Source: Symbiodinium natans (Eukaryota; Sar; Dinophyceae; Suessiales; Symbiodiniaceae). Taken from it: a stretch of DNA of 64,000 nucleotides. Position 1 is the stretch's first letter. Each line of letters starts with the position of its first letter. Position numbers and translations under genes: made by a program. The stretch lies in assembly GCA_905221605.1 (NCBI GenBank), contig CAJNDS010001802.1, positions 339,501 to 403,500 on the forward strand, in the 5' to 3' direction. A model generated the notes under the pieces. It ran no database searches. It saw nothing but the letters and a program-made list of their open reading frames with translations, and was not told the DNA's origin. This document shows, piece by piece, positions 11,927 to 21,954 of this stretch.

Positions 11927-14447
11927 ATGACTCTGAGGCAGCGCGTCAGCCGGCAGCTGTTGCAGCTGCCTGCGGTGGCACTGTAGGGTTTAGGGTTTAG
12001 GGTTACGTTGTTAATCACTTCTGTTGCAGCAATGTCCGTTGGAACACCCCGATGCGGGCCCCTCCCACCCAAAGCAGTGGTTTGAAACCATAACGTATTG
12101 TGGACTCTGCACCCCTTTGCCTTGCCCCTTGCTTGCGGCGTACCCCCTGTGCAGGGCATGTGCGAGATCCGACACCAGGAGATCATGGCTCGCCTGGATG
12201 ACCTGTTCCGGCGCCAGGAGATGTAGCCTGGACTCGGCATCAGAACACTCTGAGACCCCCCCCAGAAAATTCCCCAAACTCCAAGCTTCCCACACTGGGC
12301 TTCCCCTAAACGGCAAGCCCACAGCACCCCCCCCCCCCACCCCCACTCAAGAAAGCGCAGAGTAGAGTGGGGGACCGAGGCTCCTCCAAGGCAGGATGAC
12401 GGACGCCTCGGATCTGAAGCTCACCCAGCATCTCGTTCAGCATCCTCATAAATCCTCATTGATCCTCTTCTTGTTTACACGGTTGAAGTTTTAGGGTTCC
12501 TTGGTGTGGTAGGATTTAGGGGGCTAGTAGGAATCATGCAGTAGGCCATGTAGACCCTAGACACTTGGTATCCTTGGCCCCGCAGCCCCAAGAAGATGCT
12601 GATCCTCAACGGCCCTGTGCACACCGACCCGCCGACTGAGGAGCCATCCGGCCGAGCCAGCACCGCATGCCTTTCAGACGCTCCACTCGCGGCATCTGGC
12701 TGGAGGTTTCCGGCAGGCTCAAGCAGGGCTTGAGGGGACCAGGGTTTTGGGTTTCGAGTTTGGAGTTGAGGGCTTAGGAAGCTTGGGGTTTTGGGCAAAA
12801 GCTTGCACGTAAGGGCCTGCGTGTTCTAAAGCTAGGGTCCCCTCTATTGGGGCTCCGTTTGGGTTGGTTGTTGCTGTGTACAACAGTACAAGCTACCAAC
12901 AAGGGGGGGGGGGTTGATTTTTTGAGCAATCCCCGCATGACCCAGTCCGACGGTTTATGTGACATGGAGGCCCTAAAACCTAGAACCCTAAACGTGTAAA
13001 CCCTGGACCATCCTAGACCCCCCTAAACCCTAAACCCTAAACCCTAAACCCTAAACCCTAAACCCTAAACCCTAAACCCTAAACCCCAAACCCTAAACCC
13101 TAAACCCTAAACCCTAAACCCTACACCCTAAACCCTAAACCCTAAACCCTAAACCCTAAACCCTAAACCCTAAACCCGAAACCCTAAAACCCTAAAACCC
13201 GAAGACCCTAAGACCCTTAAACCTAAATAACCTTAAATTCCCTACAGCCTCTGCGAAGCTCTGAGAAACAGCCTCCACATCGCCAGGAAGTGGGCGCCGA
13301 CTCCTACGAGTTGGCGAAGGCCTTCGCCGAGCAACCCTCTAAAAACCCTCCGAAATGGGGGGGGGGGTGTAGGAAGGTAAGGGTACCTCATTGGGGTCGG
13401 GTTTAGGGTTTAGGGTTTCAATTTTGGGTAATATGGGTGTTTACGAAGTGAAGACACCCCTTGCAGGTCAGGGCTTAGTGTTGAATCAATCGGTTTTTCA
13501 GACGTTAAGTTGTGATACCCGGATGGATGAACAGCTAGTCGACCGGGATTCCTGATTCAGGAGCTTTCATACGCGCCAAAACCCGGCAGCCGCCGCGTGG
13601 GCCGAAACCGGAGCCTCGCCATTGAAAGTGAGGAAAACGGTCAGCACGTGGGGGGTTTACGATAATAGGGACCCAACAATCGACCCCAAATAGTAGGATC
13701 CCCTTATAAAAATGACTCAAAGAAGGTACCCCTAATTGCGGAAACCCCCATGTGTTCGAAGCAGGCTGTAGGAAAGGATGTCGTCAGTCGTCAGTGGCAG
13801 CACATTGACTCGGGGTAGCAGCGGGGCAGCAGTGGGCTGTTTCCATCCGGACTCATGTTGACATGACATCGTGGTGAGGCAGAGCAATTACAAGCCAGAT
13901 GCCCGCCCGACGCCAACACAACAGCCACTTGTTCAGCAGTAGGGGTGTCAGGTTTCATCTTTGGATGCTTTAGTTTAGGATTCGCCCTTTGGTTCTTTTT
14001 TCTTCAGTGGGTTGGGTGCATGCAGACGTGGAGGTTTCCGAGCCCCAAGAACACTTTCAAACTTCTCATAGACACAAAACCCCAAAGTGGTTCACAGAGC
14101 TCCAACCACTCTCTTCTGTATTTCCTGAAGTGCCTACCGTCCAGGGTATTGTGAGAGTTTTGACGGGTCGTTGTGGGTGGAGGGGCTTGGGGCTACACCG
14201 CAGGCAAAGTGCCATCCCGCACCTCCCGACAAGCTGTGTGCAGCGGCTTGTCCGCTCGTGGGCCTTCGAAGCCTTCTTCGCTGCGGCGATCGCGCCCGGG
14301 GCTGCTTAGAAACCCTAAAACCCTATGAAAAGCTTCTTGGGTTCGGCAGGTTTCTGGGACTGGACACGATGTAGGAAGGTTGCAGCGCAGGGTCAAGTTG
14401 CTCAGGCCCTGGGCCACTCGAGAGGATGCATGGAGGTTACACCTGGG

Positions 14448-14478
<31 letters not shown>

Positions 14479-17400
14479 CATGCATGCATGCATGCATGTA
14501 TGCATGCATGCATGCATGCATGCATGGATGTATGTATGTATGTATGTATGTTTCCATGTCCTACTGACAACTACTTGTAAACCTCTCAAGTCGGCTCTCG
14601 GAACTTTGCGGGATGCAGTGGGGAGCTCTAAGACCTGAGTCGCAAATAGCTCCAATAGCAATTTCTTTCAGGCTCTGCTCTTGCGATGCTCAGGAGTTGA
14701 GAGTTTCCGGGTATTTTTTGGGGTGCCGTGTATTTTGTGGATTCGAATCAAAGTTCAAAGTGGGCATCACAACCGCCACGCCCGAATCCCGAAGCCTGAG
14801 CCTCGAGCTCTGAACCCTAAAAACTTACGGTTGCGAATCGGGAATGGCGGAATGCGGCCTTTTGTAGTGCGACTACGTAATCGAGGCTGAGTGCATCTGG
14901 CCCGCGGCCAGATGCAGCTCAGCTCGCTTAGATGTTAACAAAACGAAGAAGCCAAAATGTCGCTGGCGAAAAAGTCGTCCGAACAGGACGACTTGAGCGA
15001 GCTCTGCTGCTTCGCACCCTTCTTTGTGAGAAAAGGTCAGATGAATGAAAAGCACCGAAACTACGCTTCGGTTAAACACCCTCAGGCCAGCAAATATCGT
15101 TATAGTCACTAGATTACTACTTTCAGCCCCTCCCTGGAACCAACAGCAAGTAAATTTCAATCCCTCCGGTCCGAAACCACAGACCCGGAGCCGCCACTGG
15201 GCAAACCCAGGTGACCAACACCATTATCCTGGGGGTGCAGACAGCCTGGATGTCCGAACACTTTCTCAGCGGGGTCCCTCCCATCTTCATCGTCCTGCAG
15301 GCGCCTAAGCCCTAAGCGCCCCAAACCTCAAGCCCTAAAGCCTATTATGCAAGGGTAACGGTTGCAGCCACCCCCATCTTCTTCAGTGTCTGCCATGGTT
15401 CTGCATTTCCTCCCTAGCCCAATGGCACACCCCCCATGTTCTTCGGTGTCTGCCATTTTCTACACTTCACACGCCAGCACACCCCGATCCTCATCGGCAT
15501 CTGCCATTTCTACATTTCCCCCGGCCACGGTGCTTTCTTTTCCTTTTGACGGGGCGGCGGCGAGCCGCCCATCCGCGGGTTGGCGGGTTCGGCATCTTCC
15601 ATTTTCTGCATTTCCCCCCCGGGAGGTGGCCTACGCCGTCCTTTTCACGGTCGAGCTGTGGCTGCGGATTTGGGCAGATGGGATGGCCGCCCTTTTCTGC
15701 TCCCAACATTGGCTTTGGAACCTGCTGCTCAGTTTGCTAAGGAGCTTCAAAGGTCCCAGTTTACCCTCGGAGCTATCAGCTTGACACAGAGTCTCTTGAC
15801 GTTGAGGTTGGATGTATTTGTGGTCCTCACTTCCATATTCGAGTTGATCGTCCATGCCGCGAATGGTTTTCAGACAAATCCAGTGGCCTGGCTCTCCAAG
15901 CAGCCTATATGCGGGTAAGCAGGGTCATGCACAGGAGCTCTGCTCACGCGCACGCGCAGAAAGCAGATCAGCGAAACAGCTAAGACGTCCACAACCGCTC
16001 TCCGACTGGTGCGGATAATGAGCCTTGTCCGGCAAGGTTTTGAGGAAGTCAAAAGACGCATCACAGCAACATCATTTTAACGCTACGCGACCCGCCTCGG
16101 CCTGGCCCAGCGAAGCCCTGGTGGGGGGGGGTGGGGGGGTGTGGGGTGGGGGGTGGGGGGGTAGGGGGGGTGGGGGGGGTAGGGGGTGGGGGTTGGGTGA
16201 GGTGGGGTGTGCAAGAGGCATTGAGGAGGGGAGTAGAGGTGGGGTGCCTGCTTTGTGCTCCCCAACACCTGCGGCCCAAGGCCTCGGCGGATGAACTACA
16301 TGTACTGTCTGTGATCCATGGAGTCTGAAACTGTCATGACCCAAGGAAGATTGCGCGGCTGGTGCGGATTGTTCGCGTGGGCAAGGTCTTGCGGTTCATC
16401 CGTGCCTTGCGCGGCTCTTCTGACCAGGGGCTGTTTCAGAAACCATACCTGCTCACCAAGCGACCAACCTGTGCAGCCATAAACCCTAAACCCAGGTTGA
16501 GGGGTTGAAGCAGCTGTCCCCCGGCCTCGAAGGAATACTGATCTTCTCCATCATGCAGACGCTCAAGTCACTCTTGTGGTCGCTGGTCCTGCTGCAGCCC
16601 GGCTTAGAGTTTAGGTTTTGGGGTCTTCACCCAAAACCCTAAAACCCGAAAGCCCAAAAAACCCTAGCTGCTTTCTAGCTGCCATTTTGAACGGCAGCGT
16701 GGCAGCTTAGGGACCCAAGTTCCGCCGGTCAATGTCATTGAGTCATTATGTAGGCACCCTGTAACTTTTGAAGAGCGTCTCAAGTTTTCCCAAGCGGTCC
16801 CTGCCCATGGCTTTGAGAGCTGCAGTCTCCTGCCCAAGGTTCGTCATCATCTATGCCTTCGGTGTACCTGCGTCTGGAAAGCGGGGTGCGATCATGCAAG
16901 CTAGCGTTGACTACGTGGGGGTGGACGCCCTTAAAACAAAGTGACATGTATTGGTGACTCTATAGCAGCAACCCAGGTGTTGTTTACAGATGCTGCGATC
17001 ACTTACCAGTTTGTGCATGGGAAGCGGCCTGGACAGCAAACTTTGAAGCACTTCATTGCGGAGGGGGGCATGAGACCGGTTCCCGGTTTTTTTGCACGGA
17101 CCATTCTAAGAGCTTACAAGAGTCCTCTCATCAAGGAATGAAGAGCTCTCCCGGATGTTTGGCACCTTGTCGGACTCGATGAACACCCTGCTCAGGCGCG
17201 CGCTTTGTGCTAGAGGGCTCACTGCTTAAACATACAGGCAGTAGCTGCAGTAGATATCCGAATGCAGGTCAATATCTGGTGGGATGAACTGGGAGGGTCC
17301 CGCGGATGCCTTGAACCAGGTAGGAACAGAGCCTTGGCAAGGCATGGTAAGGAAGGGATGAGCCTTCTTCTTTGATTTATTCTCGTAGATCTCTCGCAGA

Positions 17401-20400
17401 AGGATTTGTGCATCTGCAGCTCACGTTGCCATCCGTGCGGGTGCTGTCCGACATTCTATGGTTGCAAAACCAAGCTACAGCATCGTTTGCGAGAACCACT
17501 CTTTTTTGGAAAGCGAAGTACTCACCGTAAGGTACAGTTTTCTCCTGTTTATTCAGAATCAGGCGTTCGTTTGTTGAGGCCATCCGGTACAATGGAATGT
17601 TTTTAGGGGTGCCCGTGCTCCACGTATCTTTTTTCCATGGCCGCATTCCTTACAAAGCAAGGTTACAAACAATTCGTTCAGCCCGGGGCCACTTCACTTC
17701 ACAGGAAAACGTCAGGCCCCACGGGCCTTGTCAGCCCAAGAAAGCATGCTTCACAGGCCTACAGGAAGAGGGGTCTTGGGTTCCACACCCAAGAAGGCAG
17801 GACAGCGTTTCGACCCAAAATCCTGAGTCTTAAAACCAAGTCGAACGACTGCCCAGTGTGCCCCGCCTGTTGGGGACCTCTCGGCTGGCACCGCTCAGTG
17901 GGTCCCTCCGACGCCTGCATTGAGTGGCAAAGCAAGTGGCGTTGAGTTGGCTTCAAAAGGGTAAGTGCCGTCGAAAGCGAGGCCTGCATCTGCCATGAGC
18001 GTGCCCCCCCCCAGGCAGATGCAACCTCCGAGGCATAATCCGTCGAAAGGGCTGTATTCGCTGAATCGGTTTGTCGTGACATGATTTTGCATCATGAGTG
18101 GTAAGCTCATCCCTGTCGTATAGCAACGGTTTTAGTACTGTGTGCTATTGGTTTTATGACAGGGGGATGGGGTTGATGTGCTCACTTTTGAATTTGGAGC
18201 CAAGGAGTGGGCAGCTCTTTTTACGTTGTACGTTGCCCCGCGCCTACTTGTCGGACTCGTTCCGAGAAGACAAGACAGCCGTTACGCCTTTGTGTGCAAC
18301 GAACCGCATTCTCCTGGGGCAGTGTGCACATGGCCAAGGCATTTTGCTGCTTTGCAGTTCTTAATGCCGGGACCTTGGCCGAAGCACATGCGCGGAGGAC
18401 TCGAAGTCAGTAGCGGGATGATTGTTTTGGACACCTGGGACGGGAGGGCTCGTGTATCTCGTTGTAACGAATGACAACGTGCGAATCTTGAAGCAAGGTG
18501 ATGACCGGCGTGCTCTTTGGCTGCAGACCATACGAAGTCAACGTTCAACATTTGTGATTCATTCATTTGGGGCTCGCTCTGTTGCTGGGCATTGCAAATC
18601 ATGCAGATTTGAGCCCAACCCTCCTTGATCTTGATCCACAGTCGCAAGTAAACCCAACTTCGGAAACAATGGAACCCAAGCCTTGAACCTTCTGGGCTTT
18701 TTGGCGTTAAAATAGTTCCTTTGATGCGCGCCCCCCCAATTTCTCTTTCGTTCAGGAGCGCTGCGTTTTGCCGAGGTTCTGCCACAGCGCCATCTCCGGG
18801 GCTGCCCAGGATGAGCACCTCATGGTCCAGTCCCTCCTCCAGGAGAAGGATAAGTTCCGACGCCCGGCCGAGATCTCTGGAAAATTCCCGGGCCGAGGGA
18901 CCCAAAAAGGGCCAAACGGTGCGTCGCGATGCTTGAGGCTGTGCGTAAAGCTGTTCTGTCTTGGAGTCCAGGATGTGGCGTAGTTTCGCGTATCAAACTC
19001 TGGTTCCAGGCAGCGCAGCTAAGTTAGTCTGGGCTGTGGATTTGGATTTGGTTCTCGAAGTGGAAAACAAGGGGAGGTATTTACTTCGGTCATCCACCCT
19101 GCAGCTACTCAGCTCCTCGGCATGGGAGCCATCCTGCCATTTTCGGACACGTAATTACGGGTATTTGGCCGCAGGCTTGTGTTGCGGGACTCTCCGCTGT
19201 ACTCGGCGACTTTCTGCGGGATTCTCCGGGGTGGGCACTGCAAGGATAGTACTCCGGTAGAACTCTTGCGTGCTTGTTTGGGGCCGGCGGGACTCTCTGC
19301 GAGCTTCTCTGTGGGGGTGGGCGCTTCAGGGATGATTGCTCGGCGGACTTTCTGCGGGCTTCTCTGGGTGTTGGCAGTCCAGGGCTCAGGCCAGCAGACC
19401 GCGCGCACACCGCGCGAGCAGGCGAGGAGAATGGTTGGCTTACAGTTACACGAGGGTGGGGAATACATAAACAAATTGCATGCACATGAACATGTATTGT
19501 GTATCAACATTATACAGCTAGATCCGGATAATGTTGGCAAACCATGGGTTAGGCGCTGCAAGTGTATGCCGATTCACAACCCCTGGACCAAGAAGAAGAG
19601 GAAGAAGTACAAGGAGAAGAAGAAGAAGAAGAAGAAGAAGAAGAAGAAGAAGAAGAAGAAGAAGAAGAAGAAGAAGAAGAAGAAGAAGAAGAAGAAGAAG
19701 AAGAAGAAGAAGAAGAAGAAGAAGAAGAAGAAGAAGGAAGAAGAAGAAGAAGAAGAAGAAGAAGAAGAAGAAGAAGAAGAAGAAGAAGAAGAAGAAGAAG
19801 AAGAAGAAGAAGAAGAAGAAGAAGAAGAAGAAGAATAAGAAGAAGAAGAATAAGAAACGCACCTTGTAGATAGACATATGCTGAGGTTTTGCCAGGTTTA
19901 AGAAGGTCAAGAGTCAGCCAGAATGTGTGTGAGACAAGTGCACGCCGGAACCAGTATTCGGCGTCCGACTGTAGCTCAGGCCAGAAGTTCGAGCACCTCT
20001 TCAATGAGGACGGCGGGCCCCAAACCCTGATGCCTTGGACGTTTGGGAGTTTTAGGGGCTGTGGTTTTGCGGCCCAAAGGCAGGGTTTTCAGGTTTTCGC
20101 ACTTACGAACTTCCGGATTTCCCTACACCGGCTCGGCTTCAGTGTATGGGGTCTTGGAAGGGCCTAAATAGCTTGAATCTCCACTGAGTAGGTGGATGAT
20201 GACGGCACGGGGCGCATCACGCTCAACGAGTTCGAGCGCCACTTCAACGACGCGTCCCTGGCAGCGCTCTTCGAAGCCTTGGACCTCGGGTCCACGGATG
20301 CCTGGAGCCTCTTCCAGGAGCCCGTGAGGGTTGAGGGTTTAGGATTTAGGGTTTGGGGTTTAGGGTTTAGGGTTTGTGAGTTCCTGAAACAAAGGCTCTA

Positions 20401-20977
20401 AGAAGGTGGCGATTGTCATGTTGTGTTGGCAGAGTGTGAGGGATGTTTCGGGTCTAAAGCGGTTTGAAGCTTGGCGTCGGCAGTCTGCAATGTCGGAAGG
20501 CAAATCGGACACAGGTTTTGGATTTTAGAGTCATTGGAGGTGCAGCGGCGACAGTGGCGGGGCATGGCATGTGTTTTTAGTGTAACAGTTGTCAGATTCG
20601 GCACGTGGGTTAAGGGTTATCATGGACTGGCTCGCTTGGGCTTGCAGACCCTGGACGCGGATGGTGACCACATGATCGATGCAGATGAATTCCTGGACTC
20701 TTGGCAGGATTCACGTTCCTTTCGCCCACAGGAAACGTAGCAGTAGGACTCGGTCTGACCCTGAGTAAGTAGAGTCTTGTTCATGGTTGCTTGCCTCGGA
20801 CTTGTGTGCCATGTGAGTTCTGAGGATAGCTGCATCCGCATGCGCGGACCCCCTCGGTCTGTGGACGTTTGTGCCATCAAGCGGCAGGCGAATAAGATTC
20901 GGAGGTGGGACCTTTCAGAGGGAGTGCGCTGGGAAGATGCAACTCGCAGCGCACCATGCCAGAGCCAGTTCAACTAG
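11927..20977 (+). CDS. Single-domain voltage-gated cation channel with EF-hands
   Basis: Cytoplasmic N-terminal exons, tentative: ATG at 11927 (MTLRQRVSRQLLQL), 12155-12217 (EIMARLDDLFRRQ), 12586-12715, 13248-13337. S1: 14204-14291 (FEAFFAAAI) joined to 15211-15265 (VTNTIILGVQTAW). S2: 15626-15723 (VLFTVELWLRIWADG). S3: 15807-15865 (LDVFVVLTSIFELIV). S4: 16350-16413 (RLVRIVRVGKVLRFIRALR), with Arg/Lys every third residue, the voltage sensor. S4-S5 linker: 16496-16590 (TLKSLLWSLVLL). S5: 16839-16863 and 16977 onward (VIIYAFG, VLFTDAAITYQ). Pore: 17136-17195 (FGTLSDSMNTLL) and 17268-17319 (SISGGMNWEGPADAL). S6: 18208-18234, 18339-18370 and 18776-18860 (LYVAFCCFAVLN, FCHSAI). EF-hands: 20192-20317 (DDDGTGRITLNEF) and 20648-20700 (DADGDHMIDADEF). 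The C-terminal exon starts near 20829. Only one six-TM domain is seen, like single-domain eukaryotic or bacterial-type channels. Calcium feedback through the EF-hands is inferred, as is membrane location. Whether the gene stops at 20977 or runs on is open. Confidence 0.85.
13012..13215 (-). repeat. Long CCCTAAA telomere-like array before a channel exon
   Basis: This is the longest telomere-like array in the window: about 25 CCCTAAA units with rare variants (CCCCAAA, CCCTACA, CCCGAAA). It decays into AAACCCTAAAACCCG and ends about 30 nt before the AG acceptor of the exon at 13248. TTTAGGG-oriented units reappear at 13400-13420, after that exon. Confidence 0.92.
13655..13756 (+). mobile_element. 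Short interspersed element, family B, copy 1
   Basis: Starts GTTTACGATAATAGGGACCC, contains AGTAGGATCCCCTTAT and AAGGTACCCCTAAT, and ends GCGGAAACCCCCATGTG. The same blocks recur in order at five other sites in this window. Non-coding; resembles a MITE or SINE-like relic. Confidence 0.7.
14449..14551. repeat. Compound TG / TGCA / TGTA microsatellite
   Basis: (TG)n, then (TGCA)n, then (TGTA)n inside the S1 intron of the channel. The TGCA part is self-complementary. Confidence 0.95.
16072..16292 (+). mobile_element. Family A module with G-tract, copy 1
   Basis: Begins ATTTTAACGCTACGCGACCC plus GCCTCGGCCTGGCCCAGCG, has about 90 nt of G runs broken by single T or A, and ends GGCCCAAGGCCTCGGCGGA. 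The same left and right modules surround a G tract at 51116-51292. Lies in a channel intron. Confidence 0.75.
19589..19858. repeat. (AAG)n microsatellite, about 270 bp
   Basis: A nearly perfect AAG/GAA trinucleotide run inside the channel intron before the EF-hand exons. It is open in several frames as poly-Lys, poly-Glu or poly-Arg, but this is a repeat artefact. The run is purine-only on the plus strand, so it could form triplex (H-) DNA. Confidence 0.97.
20325..20374 (+). repeat. TTTAGGG-type run just after the first EF-hand exon
   Basis: GAGGGTTTAGGATTTAGGG and following units begin within about 10 nt of the likely donor at 20317. Confidence 0.85.
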
Positions 20978-21130
20978 TGGTGAAAGCTTCCAAGCTACAC
21001 TTCGCCAAGTGACATTTGTGGTGTGAGGCATGTGACAGACCTGTCAGATGCGCTTGACGACGTGATGCAAGTCCAGGAGGCGAGCAAGTGAACCCGAGCC
21101 AAAAGCACGAGCGGGACAGCCAAGGGATAG

Positions 21131-21240
21131 TGCACCAAGCCTCGCCAGTCTGGTCCTTGCTGAGGAGATGCAATTCATCCTCCAGAAGACCGTCCGACAA
21201 CAAGAGGTCAAAGACATGCCGATGCTCTCTATGCAGCAGG
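21131..21240 (+). CDS. Unassigned candidate exon downstream of the channel
   Basis: One frame reads APSLASLVLAEEMQFILQKT and then VRQQEVKDMPMLSMQQ, a helix-like, stop-free segment ending at GCAGCAG|GTTTAA. It may be a further C-terminal exon of the channel or belong to another gene. No domain is recognised. Confidence 0.3.
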
Positions 21241-21474
21241 TTTAAGCCAATTTGGAGTTTAAAGGCCCTTTGCAGCCCAAAGGTCTGAAGGCCATAGGCC
21301 CTGACAGCCTAAGTTGGAGTGGCATTGCGGTTTCCGAGCGGAAGGTTTTGTAGCTGTCCCTTTTGGCGGCAGCCTCGACCCTGGAGTCTTAGACACCGGG
21401 CTTCCAGAGGCAATGCCTTGAACGCTCAGGGCTGTACAGAAGTGTTTCCAAACCGTGTCGTCGAGTCGTTCATT

Positions 21475-21502
21475 CGTGTGTGTGTGTGTGTGTGTGTGTG
21501 TG
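21475..21502. repeat. (TG)n microsatellite
   Basis: About 13 TG units between the channel and the pseudouridine synthase gene. Confidence 0.95.
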
Positions 21503-21879
21503 CCACGGCGCAGCAGCTTTTCTTGTAAAAAACGGTGAGCAATGCTGGTCGAATACTGACGGCCCTAAGCCGCTAACCCACCGCATTTCCCGAAATCCAT
21601 AAACCAGGTAAACCTTGGGAGGGTCCCCTGAGCCCTCTTCTGCAGGTGGGTTAGCCGGGGGGGCGCACCGGCGCACACAATTCCTGAGGAAAAATCGACA
21701 CCTTCCCAAGTCGCATGACCACTGTTACCTTTTTTTTTAGACTTCTCACAAGATCTGTGCTGGGTGGTACCTGGGCCCATCAGAGGCGCAGCACCCAGCT
21801 TGGGCTTCTTGGTGATGGCCCCTCTGTTGCAGCAAGCCGAGTGCAGGGGTTTCGGGTCGTGAGGTGTCAGTACCCTAAA

Positions 21880-21945
21880 CCCTAAACCGCCTAAACCCTA
21901 AACCCTAAACCCTAAACCCCAAACCCCTAAACCCTAAGCCCTGAA
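21880..21945 (-). repeat. CCCTAAA run before the first truA exon
   Basis: Six to eight units, partly degenerate, ending about 10 nt before the AG acceptor at 21954. Confidence 0.88.
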
Positions 21946-21954
21946 CCTCTCGAG

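Noticed and set aside
13012-13215. True chromosome end
   Set aside because: The CCCTAAA array is internal, imperfect, followed by an exon, and is one of many such arrays in both orientations.
14945-15035. Start exon MSLAKKSSEQDDLSEL, and a nearby string resembling a reversed spliced-leader relic (AAGCCAAAATG)
   Set aside because: It sits between two halves of S1 that join perfectly without it, and the leader match is only about 11 nt.
19590-19910. Long poly-Lys, poly-Glu, poly-Arg and poly-Leu frames on both strands
   Set aside because: They are translations of the (AAG)n microsatellite in an intron, not proteins.
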